A stretch of DNA of 64,000 nucleotides. Source: Nitrosopumilaceae archaeon (GTDB lineage: Archaea; Thermoproteota; Nitrososphaeria; Nitrososphaerales; Nitrosopumilaceae). Made by a program: the position numbers and the translations under genes. The DNA is taken from positions 1 through 64,000 of the forward strand of contig JANQNN010000044.1 in the NCBI GenBank assembly GCA_028279545.1, given 5' to 3'. Below, in pieces: positions 45,379 through 54,392 of this stretch. Each line of letters opens with the position of its first letter. Positions within the stretch are counted from its first letter, which is position 1. The notes under the pieces are model-generated. The model worked only from the letters and a program-made list of their open reading frames with translations, made no database searches and had not been told where the DNA came from.

Positions 45379-45729
45379 ATGAGCAAACTAAAAACAATTC
45401 TTCTAGCAGAGCTTTCTCCAAGAAAATACTACCAACAAATCAAGAGCAAATGGGAACACATTATTCTTGGAGGCGTGCTTGATGCCCTATCAACATTACT
45501 TGCTTTGTCGGTCTTTTCCTTAAGCGAGATCAATCCGCTGATTAATCACCTAATCCCCGACTATGTCATTTTGGTGCCTATTGTTTTAGTAGAAATGGCA
45601 TTTCTTAGGTATGTTGTGGTTACTTCGGTGTTTAGCAATTCCAAATACCTCACCTTTGCACAATACTTTACGCTCTATTCGCTTCCCATATGGAATTTTG
45701 CTAACATTATTTTTGTCTCTTTGATTTAG
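45379..45729 (+). CDS. Small membrane protein (DUF5658-like)
   Basis: A 116-residue protein with three hydrophobic segments: GGVLDALSTLLALSVF followed by SEINPLINHL, then YVILVPIVLVEMAFLRYVVV, then LYSLPIWNFANIIFVSLI. The D-x3-T then E-x-NP pattern resembles DUF5658. Function unknown. Confidence 0.55.
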   Translation: MSKLKTILLAELSPRKYYQQIKSKWEHIILGGVLDALSTLLALSVFSLSEINPLINHLIPDYVILVPIVLVEMAFLRYVVVTSVFSNSKYLTFAQYFTLYSLPIWNFANIIFVSLI

Positions 45730-45778
45730 ACTGGATGTAAATGGTGCGAAGTGTAAGTGATGAGTTTTAAAGTATTTT

Positions 45779-46522
45779 TCAGGTCAGTCGTAGGAACAAA
45801 CCTGAATTTTTCTTAAGACTGGTAAAAACCAGAAATGACATGAATGTGATGCCAAAAATCAACATAACATGGAGAAATTCTGGAACCTCTGCATAGCTTA
45901 GATTATGCCAGGTATCTGGATTCCCTTGTTTACCAAACTCTGCTAGTGTGAGGTTGCAGGCCTCACATTCTGCATCGCCATAAACAAATCGTATATTTTG
46001 ATTATCGGGGAGTTTAGTAAAGTTCAGTCCTACCTCTAGGGAATGGTTTTCGGGGGATGAATGGAGTCCTTGTTTATACCCAAAGGGAAGCATACCATCA
46101 ATTGGATCTACAAAAGCCGGTTGCCCTTCATCATCATAATGCCAAATCATCGTGTAAAACCTGGTAATGGTAATTTGATAATCATTTGAATTAATCTTGC
46201 CATCATTGTCTCCTGCAAAATCTATGTCAATGGCAAAGGTATCATCTGCCACAGGTGTATCATCAGGTGAAGACATGGCAATGTAAAGTACATTCAAATT
46301 TACATCATATTTGTAAAGAACCACAAAGTCTCCCTTCCCATTTGGTGAACCCTGTTTGATAATTTCAGCATCAGACCATTCATCTTCATTTATTATTCCA
46401 TCAAGTGTCACATTATTTACTAGAGGAGGTAAAACCAAAGGTGGACTTTCTGCAAAGCTAATGGTGTTAAGGTATGCAGATGCTATTAACAATAATACTA
46501 GAAAATAAAAAAAGAACTTCAA
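45779..46522 (-). CDS. Secreted protein with PEF-type C-terminal anchor and carbohydrate-binding-like domain
   Basis: Signal peptide (residues 1-24, ending SFA), then VTLDGIINEDEWSDA, the opening of a family 9 carbohydrate-binding or ligand-binding DOMON-like domain, with AIDIDFAGDNDGKINSNDYQ. The C-terminus is AEVPEFLHVM plus a membrane helix and basic tail, a variant of PEFG-CTERM with Leu in place of Gly. TTG start directly after the stop of the regulator gene upstream, so they are co-transcribed. Confidence 0.65.
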   Translation of the reverse strand: MKFFFYFLVLLLIASAYLNTISFAESPPLVLPPLVNNVTLDGIINEDEWSDAEIIKQGSPNGKGDFVVLYKYDVNLNVLYIAMSSPDDTPVADDTFAIDIDFAGDNDGKINSNDYQITITRFYTMIWHYDDEGQPAFVDPIDGMLPFGYKQGLHSSPENHSLEVGLNFTKLPDNQNIRFVYGDAECEACNLTLAEFGKQGNPDTWHNLSYAEVPEFLHVMLIFGITFMSFLVFTSLKKNSGLFLRLT

Positions 46523-47035
46523 TCAAACCACTTGTGGATATTGCAACTTGCCGTCAATGAAACTGTTCTTATAACTATGAAGTAATTTTTCTAACTTTTC
46601 TTTTGAGGCAAGGGTGAAATTATGGCTGGATGATTTTTTTAAAATTCCTGATTCTTGCAGTCTTTTTAGATGTGCCGATAAAGTTGAAGGTGACTTGTCA
46701 ATCAATGACACAAGTTTCTGAAAAGAAATACTGTTGTTAGATGAAAACTTTTCTAAAATGTCCCTAGTTGTTTTTTGCCTTAATGCGCTAATCATCATAA
46801 TTTCGGGAAAATTAATTTCAATTGGGTAATATCGTGTCTTTCCTCCATCCTTGACCTTTCTTATCTTGCCTTTTTGTTCCAAGTTTGATAGTTTTCTACT
46901 CATAGTGCCATTTGCCATGCTTAACATTCTTCTTAGATCATTGTATCTAATTCCAGGGCACTTTTCAACGAATTCATTAATTTGTATCTCCATTTCATCA
47001 TATAGTTGATCATATCGTTCTTGATTCCTAATCAT
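46523..47035 (-). CDS. Double winged-helix transcription regulator
   Basis: About 170 residues with two winged helices. First: QINEFVEKCPGIRYNDLRRMLSMANGTMSRKLSNLEQKGKI then KTRYYPIE. Second: FQKLVSLIDKSPSTLSAHLKRLQESGIL. ArsR/MarR-like, as common in archaea. The ATG at 47035 overlaps the upstream stop by 4 nt (ATGA). Three-gene leftward operon with 47032-47223 and 45779-46522. A 25-nt palindrome (47272-47296) upstream is a candidate operator. Confidence 0.75.
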   Translation of the reverse strand: MIRNQERYDQLYDEMEIQINEFVEKCPGIRYNDLRRMLSMANGTMSRKLSNLEQKGKIRKVKDGGKTRYYPIEINFPEIMMISALRQKTTRDILEKFSSNNSISFQKLVSLIDKSPSTLSAHLKRLQESGILKKSSSHNFTLASKEKLEKLLHSYKNSFIDGKLQYPQVV

Positions 47036-47223
47036 TTCAAAATCCTCCCACCTGTGAACGAAATGATATTTGTATGGTTGAAGCACGGCATTATGGTTTC
47101 AATAGGAATTTCTAACCCCAATAGGGATGACTCAAATTGATTAAGACTTTCAATTGGTATTCCTTTATCAAGTTCGGCAAATAAAGAGAGATTGTCAGTA
47201 TGTACTTGGAACATTTTTGCCAT
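47032..47223 (-). CDS. Small protein, 63 residues, first gene of the regulator operon
   Basis: MAKMFQVHTDNLSLFAELDKG then helical, ending FTGGRILK. The ATGA overlap with the regulator gene supports it as a real gene. Not recognised. Confidence 0.5.
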   Translation of the reverse strand: MAKMFQVHTDNLSLFAELDKGIPIESLNQFESSLLGLEIPIETIMPCFNHTNIISFTGGRILK

Positions 47224-47271
47224 GATGTTAAAGTTTTTAAACACTATTTAGGTATTATGAAGATATTCTAA

Positions 47272-47296
47272 TTTCTTAATAATGATTATTAAGAAA
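47272..47296. promoter_or_regulatory. 25-nt palindrome TTTCTTAATAA-TGA-TTATTAAGAAA
   Basis: Perfect 11-bp arms about 50 nt upstream of the regulator operon start. It contains the half-site TTCTTAATAAT, which recurs upstream of both structured RNA elements (54393, 60026). Probable operator for the regulator or a shared metal regulator. Confidence 0.6.
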
Positions 47297-47349
47297 ATAA
47301 AATTTATTAATAGGACATAAATTCATGCGTAAGCATTCACATCAGACCA

Positions 47350-47418
47350 GGAACCATAAAATGGTTTAACCGAACCAAAAGTTTTGGATTCATTGAAAGA
47401 GAATACGGTTATCATTAA
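47350..47418 (+). pseudogene. Relic of a cold-shock-domain gene
   Basis: Reads GTIKWFNRTKSFGFIEREYG, the N-terminus of the cold-shock protein family (GxVKWFNxxKGFGFI, RNP1 motif with the invariant FGFI). It stops at a TAA at 47418 after 22 codons and has no start codon upstream in frame (a stop lies 50 nt before). Only the first third of the roughly 65-residue domain remains. Lies between the regulator palindrome and glnA promoter. Confidence 0.7.
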
Positions 47419-47440
47419 AACCAAAAAATAGTTAGGCAGT

Positions 47441-47512
47441 CAATGGTTTTTTTCCAGTATCAATAGCGAGAATGCAAATTTAATTGATATACCTTGAATC
47501 CTCTATTGTATA
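47441..47512 (+). promoter_or_regulatory. glnA promoter
   Basis: TTAATTGATATACC, centred about 27 nt before the TTG start at 47513, implies a leaderless or near-leaderless mRNA. This stretch is the part duplicated at 29233-29304, where the TATA region is also preserved. Confidence 0.55.
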
Positions 47513-48907
47513 TTGGCAGGTAAGAAAAATACGTCAGCAAAAAAAGTGATTAATCAAATCAAAAAATCAGGAGTAAAGTGGGTTAGGCTTCAATTTTGTA
47601 ATCCCTTTGGTTTATTGCATCAGCTAAATGTTCCATCAACAGAAATAACAAAGCAGTCTTTTTCTGACGGCTTTCCATTAGATGGCAGCTCAATTTTGGG
47701 CTATACTACAATTGATAAATCAGATATTTTGCTTGTTCCAGACCCTTCAACTTTTACAATACTTCCAGAGTATTTTGATAAAAATTACACAGATTCTAAA
47801 AATTATTCATCAAAATCTGCTCGAATGTTTGTAGACGTATACAAAGGATTTGGGCAAGGAAGATTCTCAAGGGATCCCAGATTTATTGCACAAAAAGCAG
47901 AACAGTATTCAAAAAAGAATGGATTTGATAAAACATACTGGGCAGCAGAGCTTGAATTTTTTGTATTTGAAAAAATGCAAACCTCCTCACCTGAAATTTT
48001 CTCAAAAGAAGCTCCTTGGGTTACAAAAAACAATGAAGAAGCAATTCAGCTAAAAAGAGGTTATTATAGAGACTCACCATCAGACACTCTTACAAATTTC
48101 CGCGACGAGGTGTGTGATACATTAATGAAATTTGGAGTAAATCCTATTGCTCATCACCACGAGGTTGCAACTGCAGGACAAAGTGAAATTGTTTTAGCTT
48201 ATCAAGAACTTGTAAAAATGGCAGATAGTTTTTTAACTGGAGTAAAAACAATCCGTGAAGTAGCATCAAGACGGAATTTAATTGCAAGCTTTAAACCAAA
48301 ACCAATACCAAATGATAATGGTTCTGCTGTTCACATCAATCAAAGCTTGTGGAAAACCAAAAACAAAAAACAAGTCAATGCATTTTATGATTCATCAGAT
48401 AAATATGCAGAACTAAGCCAATCAGGTCACTATTACATTGGCGGTCTGCTAGAACATGCAAAGGCTCTTTGTGCAATTACCAATCCAACAAAACAATCCT
48501 ACAAGAGACTAGTTCCAGGATACGAAGCACCAACAAATATTGCGTGGGGAAAAATGAATCGCTCAGTAAGTGTTAGAATCCCAGCACATCACAAGAAAAA
48601 ACCCAATAACAAGAGAATTGAATACAGACCTCCAGATCCTACATCAAACATTTACCTCGTAGAATCTGCGCTCTTGTTAGCTGGCCTTGATGGAATAAAA
48701 AAGAAGCTTCAGCCTCCCCCACCTGTAGATGTTGATACCTACAAACTATCAGATAGAGAAATGAAGAAGATGTCAATAAAGAAGCTTCCAACCTCCTTGA
48801 CGGAATCAATTAATGCAATAAAATCAGATAAAGAGTTTTTAAAATCCCTATTTGATGATGATTTTTTGGAAATGTATATCGAAAACTTGATTCAGATTTC
48901 AAAATAA
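47513..48907 (+). CDS. glnA: Glutamine synthetase type I
   Basis: Assimilates ammonium into glutamine. Seen: PLDGSSILGYTTIDKSDILLVPD, the AAELEFFVF metal-binding strand, HHEVATAGQSEI, SAVHINQSLWK, HYYIGGLLEHA, RLVPGYEAPTNIAWG, and NKRIEYRPPDPTSN. The 464 residues are normal for the archaeal/alpha type. The usual adenylylation tyrosine motif of the GSI-beta type is not obvious near the C-terminus. A TTG start follows its TATA box at leaderless spacing. Ammonium is both energy source and nitrogen source for this organism. Confidence 0.93.
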   Translation: MAGKKNTSAKKVINQIKKSGVKWVRLQFCNPFGLLHQLNVPSTEITKQSFSDGFPLDGSSILGYTTIDKSDILLVPDPSTFTILPEYFDKNYTDSKNYSSKSARMFVDVYKGFGQGRFSRDPRFIAQKAEQYSKKNGFDKTYWAAELEFFVFEKMQTSSPEIFSKEAPWVTKNNEEAIQLKRGYYRDSPSDTLTNFRDEVCDTLMKFGVNPIAHHHEVATAGQSEIVLAYQELVKMADSFLTGVKTIREVASRRNLIASFKPKPIPNDNGSAVHINQSLWKTKNKKQVNAFYDSSDKYAELSQSGHYYIGGLLEHAKALCAITNPTKQSYKRLVPGYEAPTNIAWGKMNRSVSVRIPAHHKKKPNNKRIEYRPPDPTSNIYLVESALLLAGLDGIKKKLQPPPPVDVDTYKLSDREMKKMSIKKLPTSLTESINAIKSDKEFLKSLFDDDFLEMYIENLIQISK

Positions 48908-48965
48908 TTGGGCTTTTTTGCATCCATATGCACAAGAAATTAGCTAAAAAAAATAAAAACAGAGT

Positions 48966-49283
48966 TTATGGTTGAACCATTTCAACTCTGTCTTGAAGCC
49001 TATCAAAGTATCCATTCACTTCCCATGAAGGAATAAAAAATGTGGCAGATACTACATCTCCAACTTGGGCATCACAACCTGGTACCACAACACTTTCACC
49101 ATACTGGGATTCTCCAACACAACCATGTTCGATAACTGCAATAACTAAAACATCTTCAGTAATTTGTGTTGGAATAAAATTCCAAGGCGTTAAAGTAAAT
49201 ACCAGAATAACTGCAGTCCCAGCAGCCATCAATGATATTATTGCCAGTCTTGGAGGCTTTTTTTCGATTTGTTGAGTTTTCAT
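48966..49283 (-). CDS. Membrane-anchored protein, 105 residues, unknown
   Basis: One N-terminal membrane helix (LAIISLMAAGTAVILVFTL) followed by an external domain of 75 residues with two cysteines (GCVGES and VPGCDAQ) that may form a disulfide. No recognised motif. Confidence 0.55.
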   Translation of the reverse strand: MKTQQIEKKPPRLAIISLMAAGTAVILVFTLTPWNFIPTQITEDVLVIAVIEHGCVGESQYGESVVVPGCDAQVGDVVSATFFIPSWEVNGYFDRLQDRVEMVQP

Positions 49284-49537
49284 CTTCTTTCAATTATTAT
49301 TACTTCGATTTCATAAATAAAGAGAATAGATACTTCGACGAATGTACTATGAAATTTACCAAGAATAATTTCAAAACCAATTGCGTCATCAAATAATTGA
49401 TTTGTTATCTCTACAAATCCTGAAAAAACATAATTTTACATTAAAAGAGAAATTAGCTAAAAAAATCCTTTATTAAAATTGAATATTAGTTTAAAAAGAA
49501 AAACTAAATCCATTAAGGCTGTGGGGATATATCTAAA

Positions 49538-49936
49538 TTGGTTTTGTCACCTGTTTTAAAAAAAGGATTAAGTTTTACTACATTTTCCTTAATTCTTTTA
49601 TTTTTATTTGGTCTTGTTAATATTGAGCATAAAGTCTTAGGAATAGAAAATCCCTTATTCAATATTACAGGTGGGATAATTGTTTTCTTTGATGTTATCT
49701 TTTGGATCGTGGTAGGTCTGTTATTACTAGAATTAATTGTGGCCTATATTGAAATACGGAATGCAAAATTATTTTTTAAGAAATATTGGCTTGAAATAAT
49801 TTTACTTGTATTTATGCCAGTCTTTGTAGGTTTTAAGGCCTTAAAGATTACCTTTAAAATTGTAAAGCAAATAAAAATTTCAAAAACCGCCTTTAAAATA
49901 TTTCAAAAATTGATGAAAAAATCTAAATCAAAGTGA
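49538..49936 (+). CDS. Small membrane protein, unknown
   Basis: 132 residues, TTG start. Three hydrophobic segments (FSLILLFLFGLVNI, IIVFFDVIFWIVVGLLLLELIVAYI, YWLEIILLVFMPVFVGF) and a basic, Lys-rich tail. Layout resembles the N-terminus of voltage-gated channel-like proteins but no pore motif is present. Function unknown. Confidence 0.5.
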   Translation: MVLSPVLKKGLSFTTFSLILLFLFGLVNIEHKVLGIENPLFNITGGIIVFFDVIFWIVVGLLLLELIVAYIEIRNAKLFFKKYWLEIILLVFMPVFVGFKALKITFKIVKQIKISKTAFKIFQKLMKKSKSK

Positions 49937-50073
49937 TTTTGATTTTCAAACCCTGTGTAAGAATTTGGGGAATTTTTTGATAATGTTTCCTACTGAAATT
50001 CTTGAGGTGTCTCAAAAAAAAATAACTTATGGGCAGGAGATAAATAATTTTAATTTACAAAAAAGATAGTGAA

Positions 50074-51555
50074 ATGAATTTTTCCAAAGGAATCTATTGT
50101 GTTTTGCTAATTAGTATAATAGCGGTTCTTCCTCCAATTGCTTTGGCTCAAAATCCACCAATTTTTGAAAATCAACAAAACGTAGAATGGTTAACTTTTG
50201 ATTATCAAGATTATGGTATTAAAATAAACTATCCTGATGACTGGCACATGGAAGATTTAGCAAGGGAGCACATTCATCTTCAAATTCATCCAGGACACTT
50301 GCCTGGACTTCCTATTCAGGTTTTTAAACCTACCCAACTTGATATGCGTCCCTTTGACAAAGATATTTTTGTAATTGGTTTATGGGCTCCAATTGCAGAG
50401 GGTGAACAAGGTACCGATGCAAACATGAGAGTAATTATTAAAAAAATTGGATTTGGTCAAGACCTTTCATATCATATAGATTCATTCTTGTTAGAAAAAA
50501 GAGAAAAAATCGGTTTGGTTAATGATGATGAAAATGAAAATAAGAGTTTCAAAGTAGTAGAAAGAACTCAAACCAGTTTATCTGGAAACCCCGCAACAGT
50601 AATTGTTGTTGAACAAAAAGAAACTTGGACAAATCTAAACCAAGTTCGTGAAAACGATTTTAGAACAATGAGGGCATACACTATTGAAGATGACAAAATT
50701 TACATCATTGAGTTTGAAGGATCATTTAATGCATATGACAAGCATGTTGAAACAGGAAAAGAAATCATCTCATCTTTTGAGATAACATCAACTGGGTTTT
50801 ATAAAACTGTGTGGGTACTCATAGTAATTGGATTAGCAATTGGAGCTATATTATTTCTAATAATAAAAGCCAAAAGAAATAGAAATTCTTTTACATCTTT
50901 TTTTATGAAAAATTTAAGAAAATTTTTGCCAGCTGCTTTAGGTATAGAAATTTTATGTATTTCTGCTGTAGAAATTGGAGGAAATGGTGGATTGTATATG
51001 TTTGGTTACAATCTACAAGGAATTGTACTGTCATACCTTCTGGTATATGCACTAGCCGGATTTGCTACATTTGCAACAATTCTTGGAAGACTAGAATCCA
51101 TACAAATGGTAAAGATAAATGGAACTTCGGAGAAATTAACTAAAATTAATGAGGGTATATCTTGTGATTGCTGTTCTATCTTAGAGTTGGGAGCAAACTT
51201 GTCATTTCTAATGGGACTCAAGTTAACACTTGCAAGTTTTGTAAAAGGATTACGAAGAATGAGTAAATTCTATCTTGAGCCAAATAAAATCCAAATTCTA
51301 AAATCAAGTATTATTTTGTTATTCACAGCAGAAAGTGGGTGTATTCTAACAGCTGCTACAATAGATTTTATACTTTATCAATATTCAATATTTTTATCAG
51401 TACCAATTTCTATGGCAGCTGGAACATTTGTTGTTGCTGCTCCTCATGCGTTTAGACAGGCAAAAAAAGACAAAAAAATAAATCAAAATGCACAAAAATT
51501 CAAAAAATCCGAAAAAAAAGATTTACTCCTTGGTGATTCGGCTGATTCATTCTAG
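50074..51555 (+). CDS. Secreted PsbP-like domain fused to a multi-helix membrane domain
   Basis: 493 residues. Signal peptide (1-25, ending ALAQ), then a PsbP/MOG1-like domain in residues 35-235 (FDYQDYGIKINYPDDWHMED is the usual start of that fold). Then six or so membrane helices: one at about 243-264, the others from 285 to 460. A CDCC motif (GISCDCC) lies on a loop between helices, and a GCILTA segment lies in a helix. I do not know a family with this combination. The cysteines could bind a metal or heme. Confidence 0.6.
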   Translation: MNFSKGIYCVLLISIIAVLPPIALAQNPPIFENQQNVEWLTFDYQDYGIKINYPDDWHMEDLAREHIHLQIHPGHLPGLPIQVFKPTQLDMRPFDKDIFVIGLWAPIAEGEQGTDANMRVIIKKIGFGQDLSYHIDSFLLEKREKIGLVNDDENENKSFKVVERTQTSLSGNPATVIVVEQKETWTNLNQVRENDFRTMRAYTIEDDKIYIIEFEGSFNAYDKHVETGKEIISSFEITSTGFYKTVWVLIVIGLAIGAILFLIIKAKRNRNSFTSFFMKNLRKFLPAALGIEILCISAVEIGGNGGLYMFGYNLQGIVLSYLLVYALAGFATFATILGRLESIQMVKINGTSEKLTKINEGISCDCCSILELGANLSFLMGLKLTLASFVKGLRRMSKFYLEPNKIQILKSSIILLFTAESGCILTAATIDFILYQYSIFLSVPISMAAGTFVVAAPHAFRQAKKDKKINQNAQKFKKSEKKDLLLGDSADSF

Positions 51556-51739
51556 TGTAATGTTTTTTAATCATGTACCGAAGATGAAACTCTAAATGAA
51601 ATTATACCATTTTGCATTTGAATTTCTCAAATAGCAAAAACATCTTTTCTAAATACTGTTTTTTTATCAAATGAACGTTGTAATCAAATCTGTTTTTGAC
51701 TTAGATAAATCCATGCGATTTTTCTGAAAAAATCTTGAT

Positions 51740-51973
51740 TCAGACACCTTGCCAGGTCTTTTGTTTGTGTTCTAAAACCCACTGTTTTGCCATTGGAAGT
51801 AACTGGTCAACATCTACTTTTTTTGACTTTATCGTTATTGCAAAATTATTGTTATGGGTTGAAGATGAATCATTTACCTCAATTCTAATTTCATTTACAT
51901 TATTTTCATTGCTTTCTTTCATTCTTTTTCCCCTGTATGGCAGAACGTTGGCAAGATAGTTTCCTGCCAACAT
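51740..51973 (-). CDS. Small protein, unknown
   Basis: 77 residues, starting at the ATG at 51973. A TATTAATAA-containing AT-rich stretch (52010-52020) lies 37-47 nt upstream and would be its promoter. The middle has a strand-rich segment (NEIRIEVNDSS and NFAITIKSKKVDVDQ). Divergent from the gene at 52099. Not recognised. Confidence 0.5.
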   Translation of the reverse strand: MLAGNYLANVLPYRGKRMKESNENNVNEIRIEVNDSSSTHNNNFAITIKSKKVDVDQLLPMAKQWVLEHKQKTWQGV

Positions 51974-52098
51974 TCGATATTGCGTGTGGTTATTTTTTCT
52001 AAAAAGGGATTATTAATAAATATTTGGTAGTTAATAATTTCTAATAATAATCAAATTTTTGTTATTAAAAATTAAATATAACCTGTTCAATCTTAATA

Positions 52099-52362
52099 AT
52101 GAAGATTATGACAAAAATGATCAAAGTCAACATTAATGTTGGAAGCATCGATCCAAAAGACGGTGAGGAATGGGCAAACGAGATTGTAAATGTCTATGCC
52201 GACATGGAGGTATCAGACGTTAAGACAACAGGAAATTCCATCTCATTTATGGCCGGTCTTTCTGGAATGGATGACACAACACCTGATGACATCAAGCAGA
52301 AAATCGATGAGTACTTGACCATGAATGAGGCCTTTACAGTACAAAACATTTCCTGCAACTAA
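52099..52362 (+). CDS. Small protein, unknown (metal island)
   Basis: 87 residues, alpha/beta (MIKVNINVGSIDPKDGEEWANEIVNVY). The ATG lies 25 nt downstream of a TATA-like TTAAATATAACC, so leaderless. The sequence TCTTAATAAT overlaps the start codon. The end overlaps the non-coding lead of the TPR gene. Not recognised. Confidence 0.5.
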   Translation: MKIMTKMIKVNINVGSIDPKDGEEWANEIVNVYADMEVSDVKTTGNSISFMAGLSGMDDTTPDDIKQKIDEYLTMNEAFTVQNISCN

Positions 52363-52384
52363 TCTCTTTTTTCTAACAATACAT

Positions 52385-53446
52385 ATGGCCAATCAAAAAA
52401 AACAAAAAACACAAATTCTTTTCAATAAAATTCAGAATCTTATTTTTAAAAAAAAATTCAAACAGGCAAACAAACTGTGTGATTATCTTCTCAAAACAAA
52501 TAAGAGGGAATTTCATGCAAATGCAAACAAGGCAAACATTTTAGCAGAGCTTGGGTTACATAAAAAATCTATAAAATACTATTACAAGGCACTGAAAATA
52601 TCACCTGATGATCAAGCTGTTTTGTTTAATCTTGGAACAACGCTTTATGACCTGGACAAATATGATGAGTCAATAAAAATTTTTGATAAATTAATAAAAA
52701 TGCAGCCAAAAAATGTTGATGCGATATGCAACAAAGCAAATGCACTTGTAGCTCTTGGCAAGCACACTCAAGCCATTTTAAGTTACAACAGGGCATTGAA
52801 AATTCTCCCAACAGACATTATAGTACTAAACAACAAAGGAATCGTCTTTGCAGGAAAATCAAGACATAAAGATGCAATAAAATGTTTTGATGTTGCACTG
52901 AAAGTTAACCCATCAGACGTAGACACTTTATGCAACAAAGGAAACTCTTTGTTAGAGATTGAGAATTTTAAAGATGCTGCAGAATGTTTTGAATCTGCTC
53001 TGGAAATAAACCCTCAAGACTATGATGCACGTTTTCGATTAGGTGTGGTATATAACCATACAAATAGACCAAAAGAGGCAATACTTTGCTTTAATCGAGT
53101 TCTAAACAAAGATAATTCCAATTCTGATGCATTGTTAAACAAGGGAATTGCCTATATGGCCTTAGGAAAATACAAGTATTCTATTGTCAATTTTGATAAG
53201 GCTTTGCAAAATGACCGGGATAACTTTGAGGCCATGTATCAAAAGTCACGAAGTTTGGTACAGATTGGCAAACACAAGCAGGCATTATTACTGCTTAAAA
53301 AAACTGCAAAAAAGGACCACTCTCACCATCACCATGAACACGAAAATATGCACCATTCCTTAAAGGAAAAAATTCTCAAAGATGAATATTTTAGAAAACT
53401 ACAAAATGAAAAAGGCTTTTTGTCTTTTTTAAAACGTCTTTCTTAA
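52385..53446 (+). CDS. TPR-repeat protein with His-rich tail
   Basis: About eight tetratricopeptide repeats (units such as AVLFNLGTTLYDLDKYDESIKIFDKLI) in residues 10-310, forming a protein-binding superhelix. The tail contains HSHHHHEHENMHH, a likely metal-binding run next to the TPRs. Cytoplasmic. The start is the ATG at 52385; the frame extends upstream into the preceding gene. Its position in the metal island suggests a metallochaperone or regulator-binding scaffold. Confidence 0.75.
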   Translation: MANQKKQKTQILFNKIQNLIFKKKFKQANKLCDYLLKTNKREFHANANKANILAELGLHKKSIKYYYKALKISPDDQAVLFNLGTTLYDLDKYDESIKIFDKLIKMQPKNVDAICNKANALVALGKHTQAILSYNRALKILPTDIIVLNNKGIVFAGKSRHKDAIKCFDVALKVNPSDVDTLCNKGNSLLEIENFKDAAECFESALEINPQDYDARFRLGVVYNHTNRPKEAILCFNRVLNKDNSNSDALLNKGIAYMALGKYKYSIVNFDKALQNDRDNFEAMYQKSRSLVQIGKHKQALLLLKKTAKKDHSHHHHEHENMHHSLKEKILKDEYFRKLQNEKGFLSFLKRLS

Positions 53447-53459
53447 TCCTTTGATTAAA

Positions 53460-53879
53460 TTAGGGAATTGTCTTTCCATTTGGCGACATTTTAGGATTGC
53501 CAAGGATTGACGAAAGTGAATTTGTAAACTCGTCACTCATGTGATGTTCCATTCCACAAACAATCTCCTCGTCAGGATTGATCTTAAGATAGTTGACCAT
53601 CAACACTTCTAGCAACCTGCTCTTTCTAACAATGTTTGCTCCTAGTTTTTCACCTTTTTCTGTCAATGTTATATCCATTTTGTTGTATTTTACATAATCC
53701 ATATCATCTAGCTTTTTCATCATCTGTACAACACTAGGCTGTCGTATTCTAAGCAGATTGGCAACAGTACTGACCCTGATTGGTTTGTTATTCTCTGTAA
53801 TCAACCACATTGCTTTTAGATACATCTCAACATGCTCCTCTGAAGCTGTCCCAACAAAGAGTCTTTCATTAATTGTCAT
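53460..53879 (-). CDS. DtxR/MntR-family metal-dependent repressor
   Basis: Winged-helix N-terminus (EMYLKAMWLITENNKPIRVSTVANLLRIRQPSVVQMMKKLDDMDYV, then YNKMDITLTEKGEKLG) and a dimerisation/metal domain with CGMEHHMSDEF, which holds the usual Cys/Glu/His/His ligands. 139 residues; the SH3-like third domain is absent, as in short MntR-like members. Start at the ATG at 53879, which overlaps the stop of the upstream Lrp-like gene by 11 nt. Confidence 0.88.
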   Translation of the reverse strand: MTINERLFVGTASEEHVEMYLKAMWLITENNKPIRVSTVANLLRIRQPSVVQMMKKLDDMDYVKYNKMDITLTEKGEKLGANIVRKSRLLEVLMVNYLKINPDEEIVCGMEHHMSDEFTNSLSSILGNPKMSPNGKTIP

Positions 53880-54126
53880 CTTTGCAGTTTGTTGCCTCCT
53901 CATTTATCTTAAGAGTGTAAGTAGACCTGATGTTTTTTAGCTTGCGTATCTTCCATGTAACTGTCTCATGCAATTCATCTGTTGTATTGGCTTGAATCTT
54001 TACAAGAATATCATATGGTCCGCTAACACATTGCATCTCTTTTACTTCAGGTATTTTTTTAAGATGTTTAATTACATCTTTTTCCTCGTTTTTCTTGCAA
54101 TTTAGTAAAACAAAACAACCTGCCAA
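53869..54126 (-). CDS. Stand-alone Lrp/AsnC ligand-binding (RAM) domain
   Basis: 85 residues with the RAM pattern: FVLLNCKKNEEKDVIKHLKKIPEVKEMQCVSGPYDILVKIQANTTDELHETV. No DNA-binding helix-turn-helix, so it acts as a small-molecule sensor partner for other regulators. The start is a TTG at 54126. Co-transcribed with the DtxR gene. Confidence 0.75.
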   Translation of the reverse strand: MAGCFVLLNCKKNEEKDVIKHLKKIPEVKEMQCVSGPYDILVKIQANTTDELHETVTWKIRKLKNIRSTYTLKINEEATNCKDDN

Positions 54127-54141
54127 ATTTCATCATGCCTC

Positions 54142-54321
54142 TTATTTTTGAAAATGCACTCTTGCCTCTTCTGAACTGATTATTCTATGTAATAACTTGC
54201 CAGTAATCTCACTTTCTCCCATGATTGCTTTTTGGCCATCTGCAAATCTAACAAACTCTGGATCTACTAGATTAACAAATTCTCCTACATCTTCATCATA
54301 TGCTTTCCAAACTTTTTCCAT
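54142..54321 (-). CDS. Cys-less DUF5679-like protein, paralogue 2 (most divergent)
   Basis: 59 residues: KVWKAYDEDVGEFVNLVDP, VRFADGQKAIMGES, TGKLLHRII. Same spacing as the paralogues at 31254 and 59774; the Cys positions are Asp, Val, Ser and Thr. TATA-like TTATTTAATATAGG lies about 25-30 nt upstream on this strand (around 54340-54352). Confidence 0.65.
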   Translation of the reverse strand: MEKVWKAYDEDVGEFVNLVDPEFVRFADGQKAIMGESEITGKLLHRIISSEEARVHFQK

Positions 54322-54392
54322 AAATTAGTCTGTCTTTACCTATATTAAATAATTATGTCAGTTTTATTAAAATTTGTTAAGAAAAATAATAT

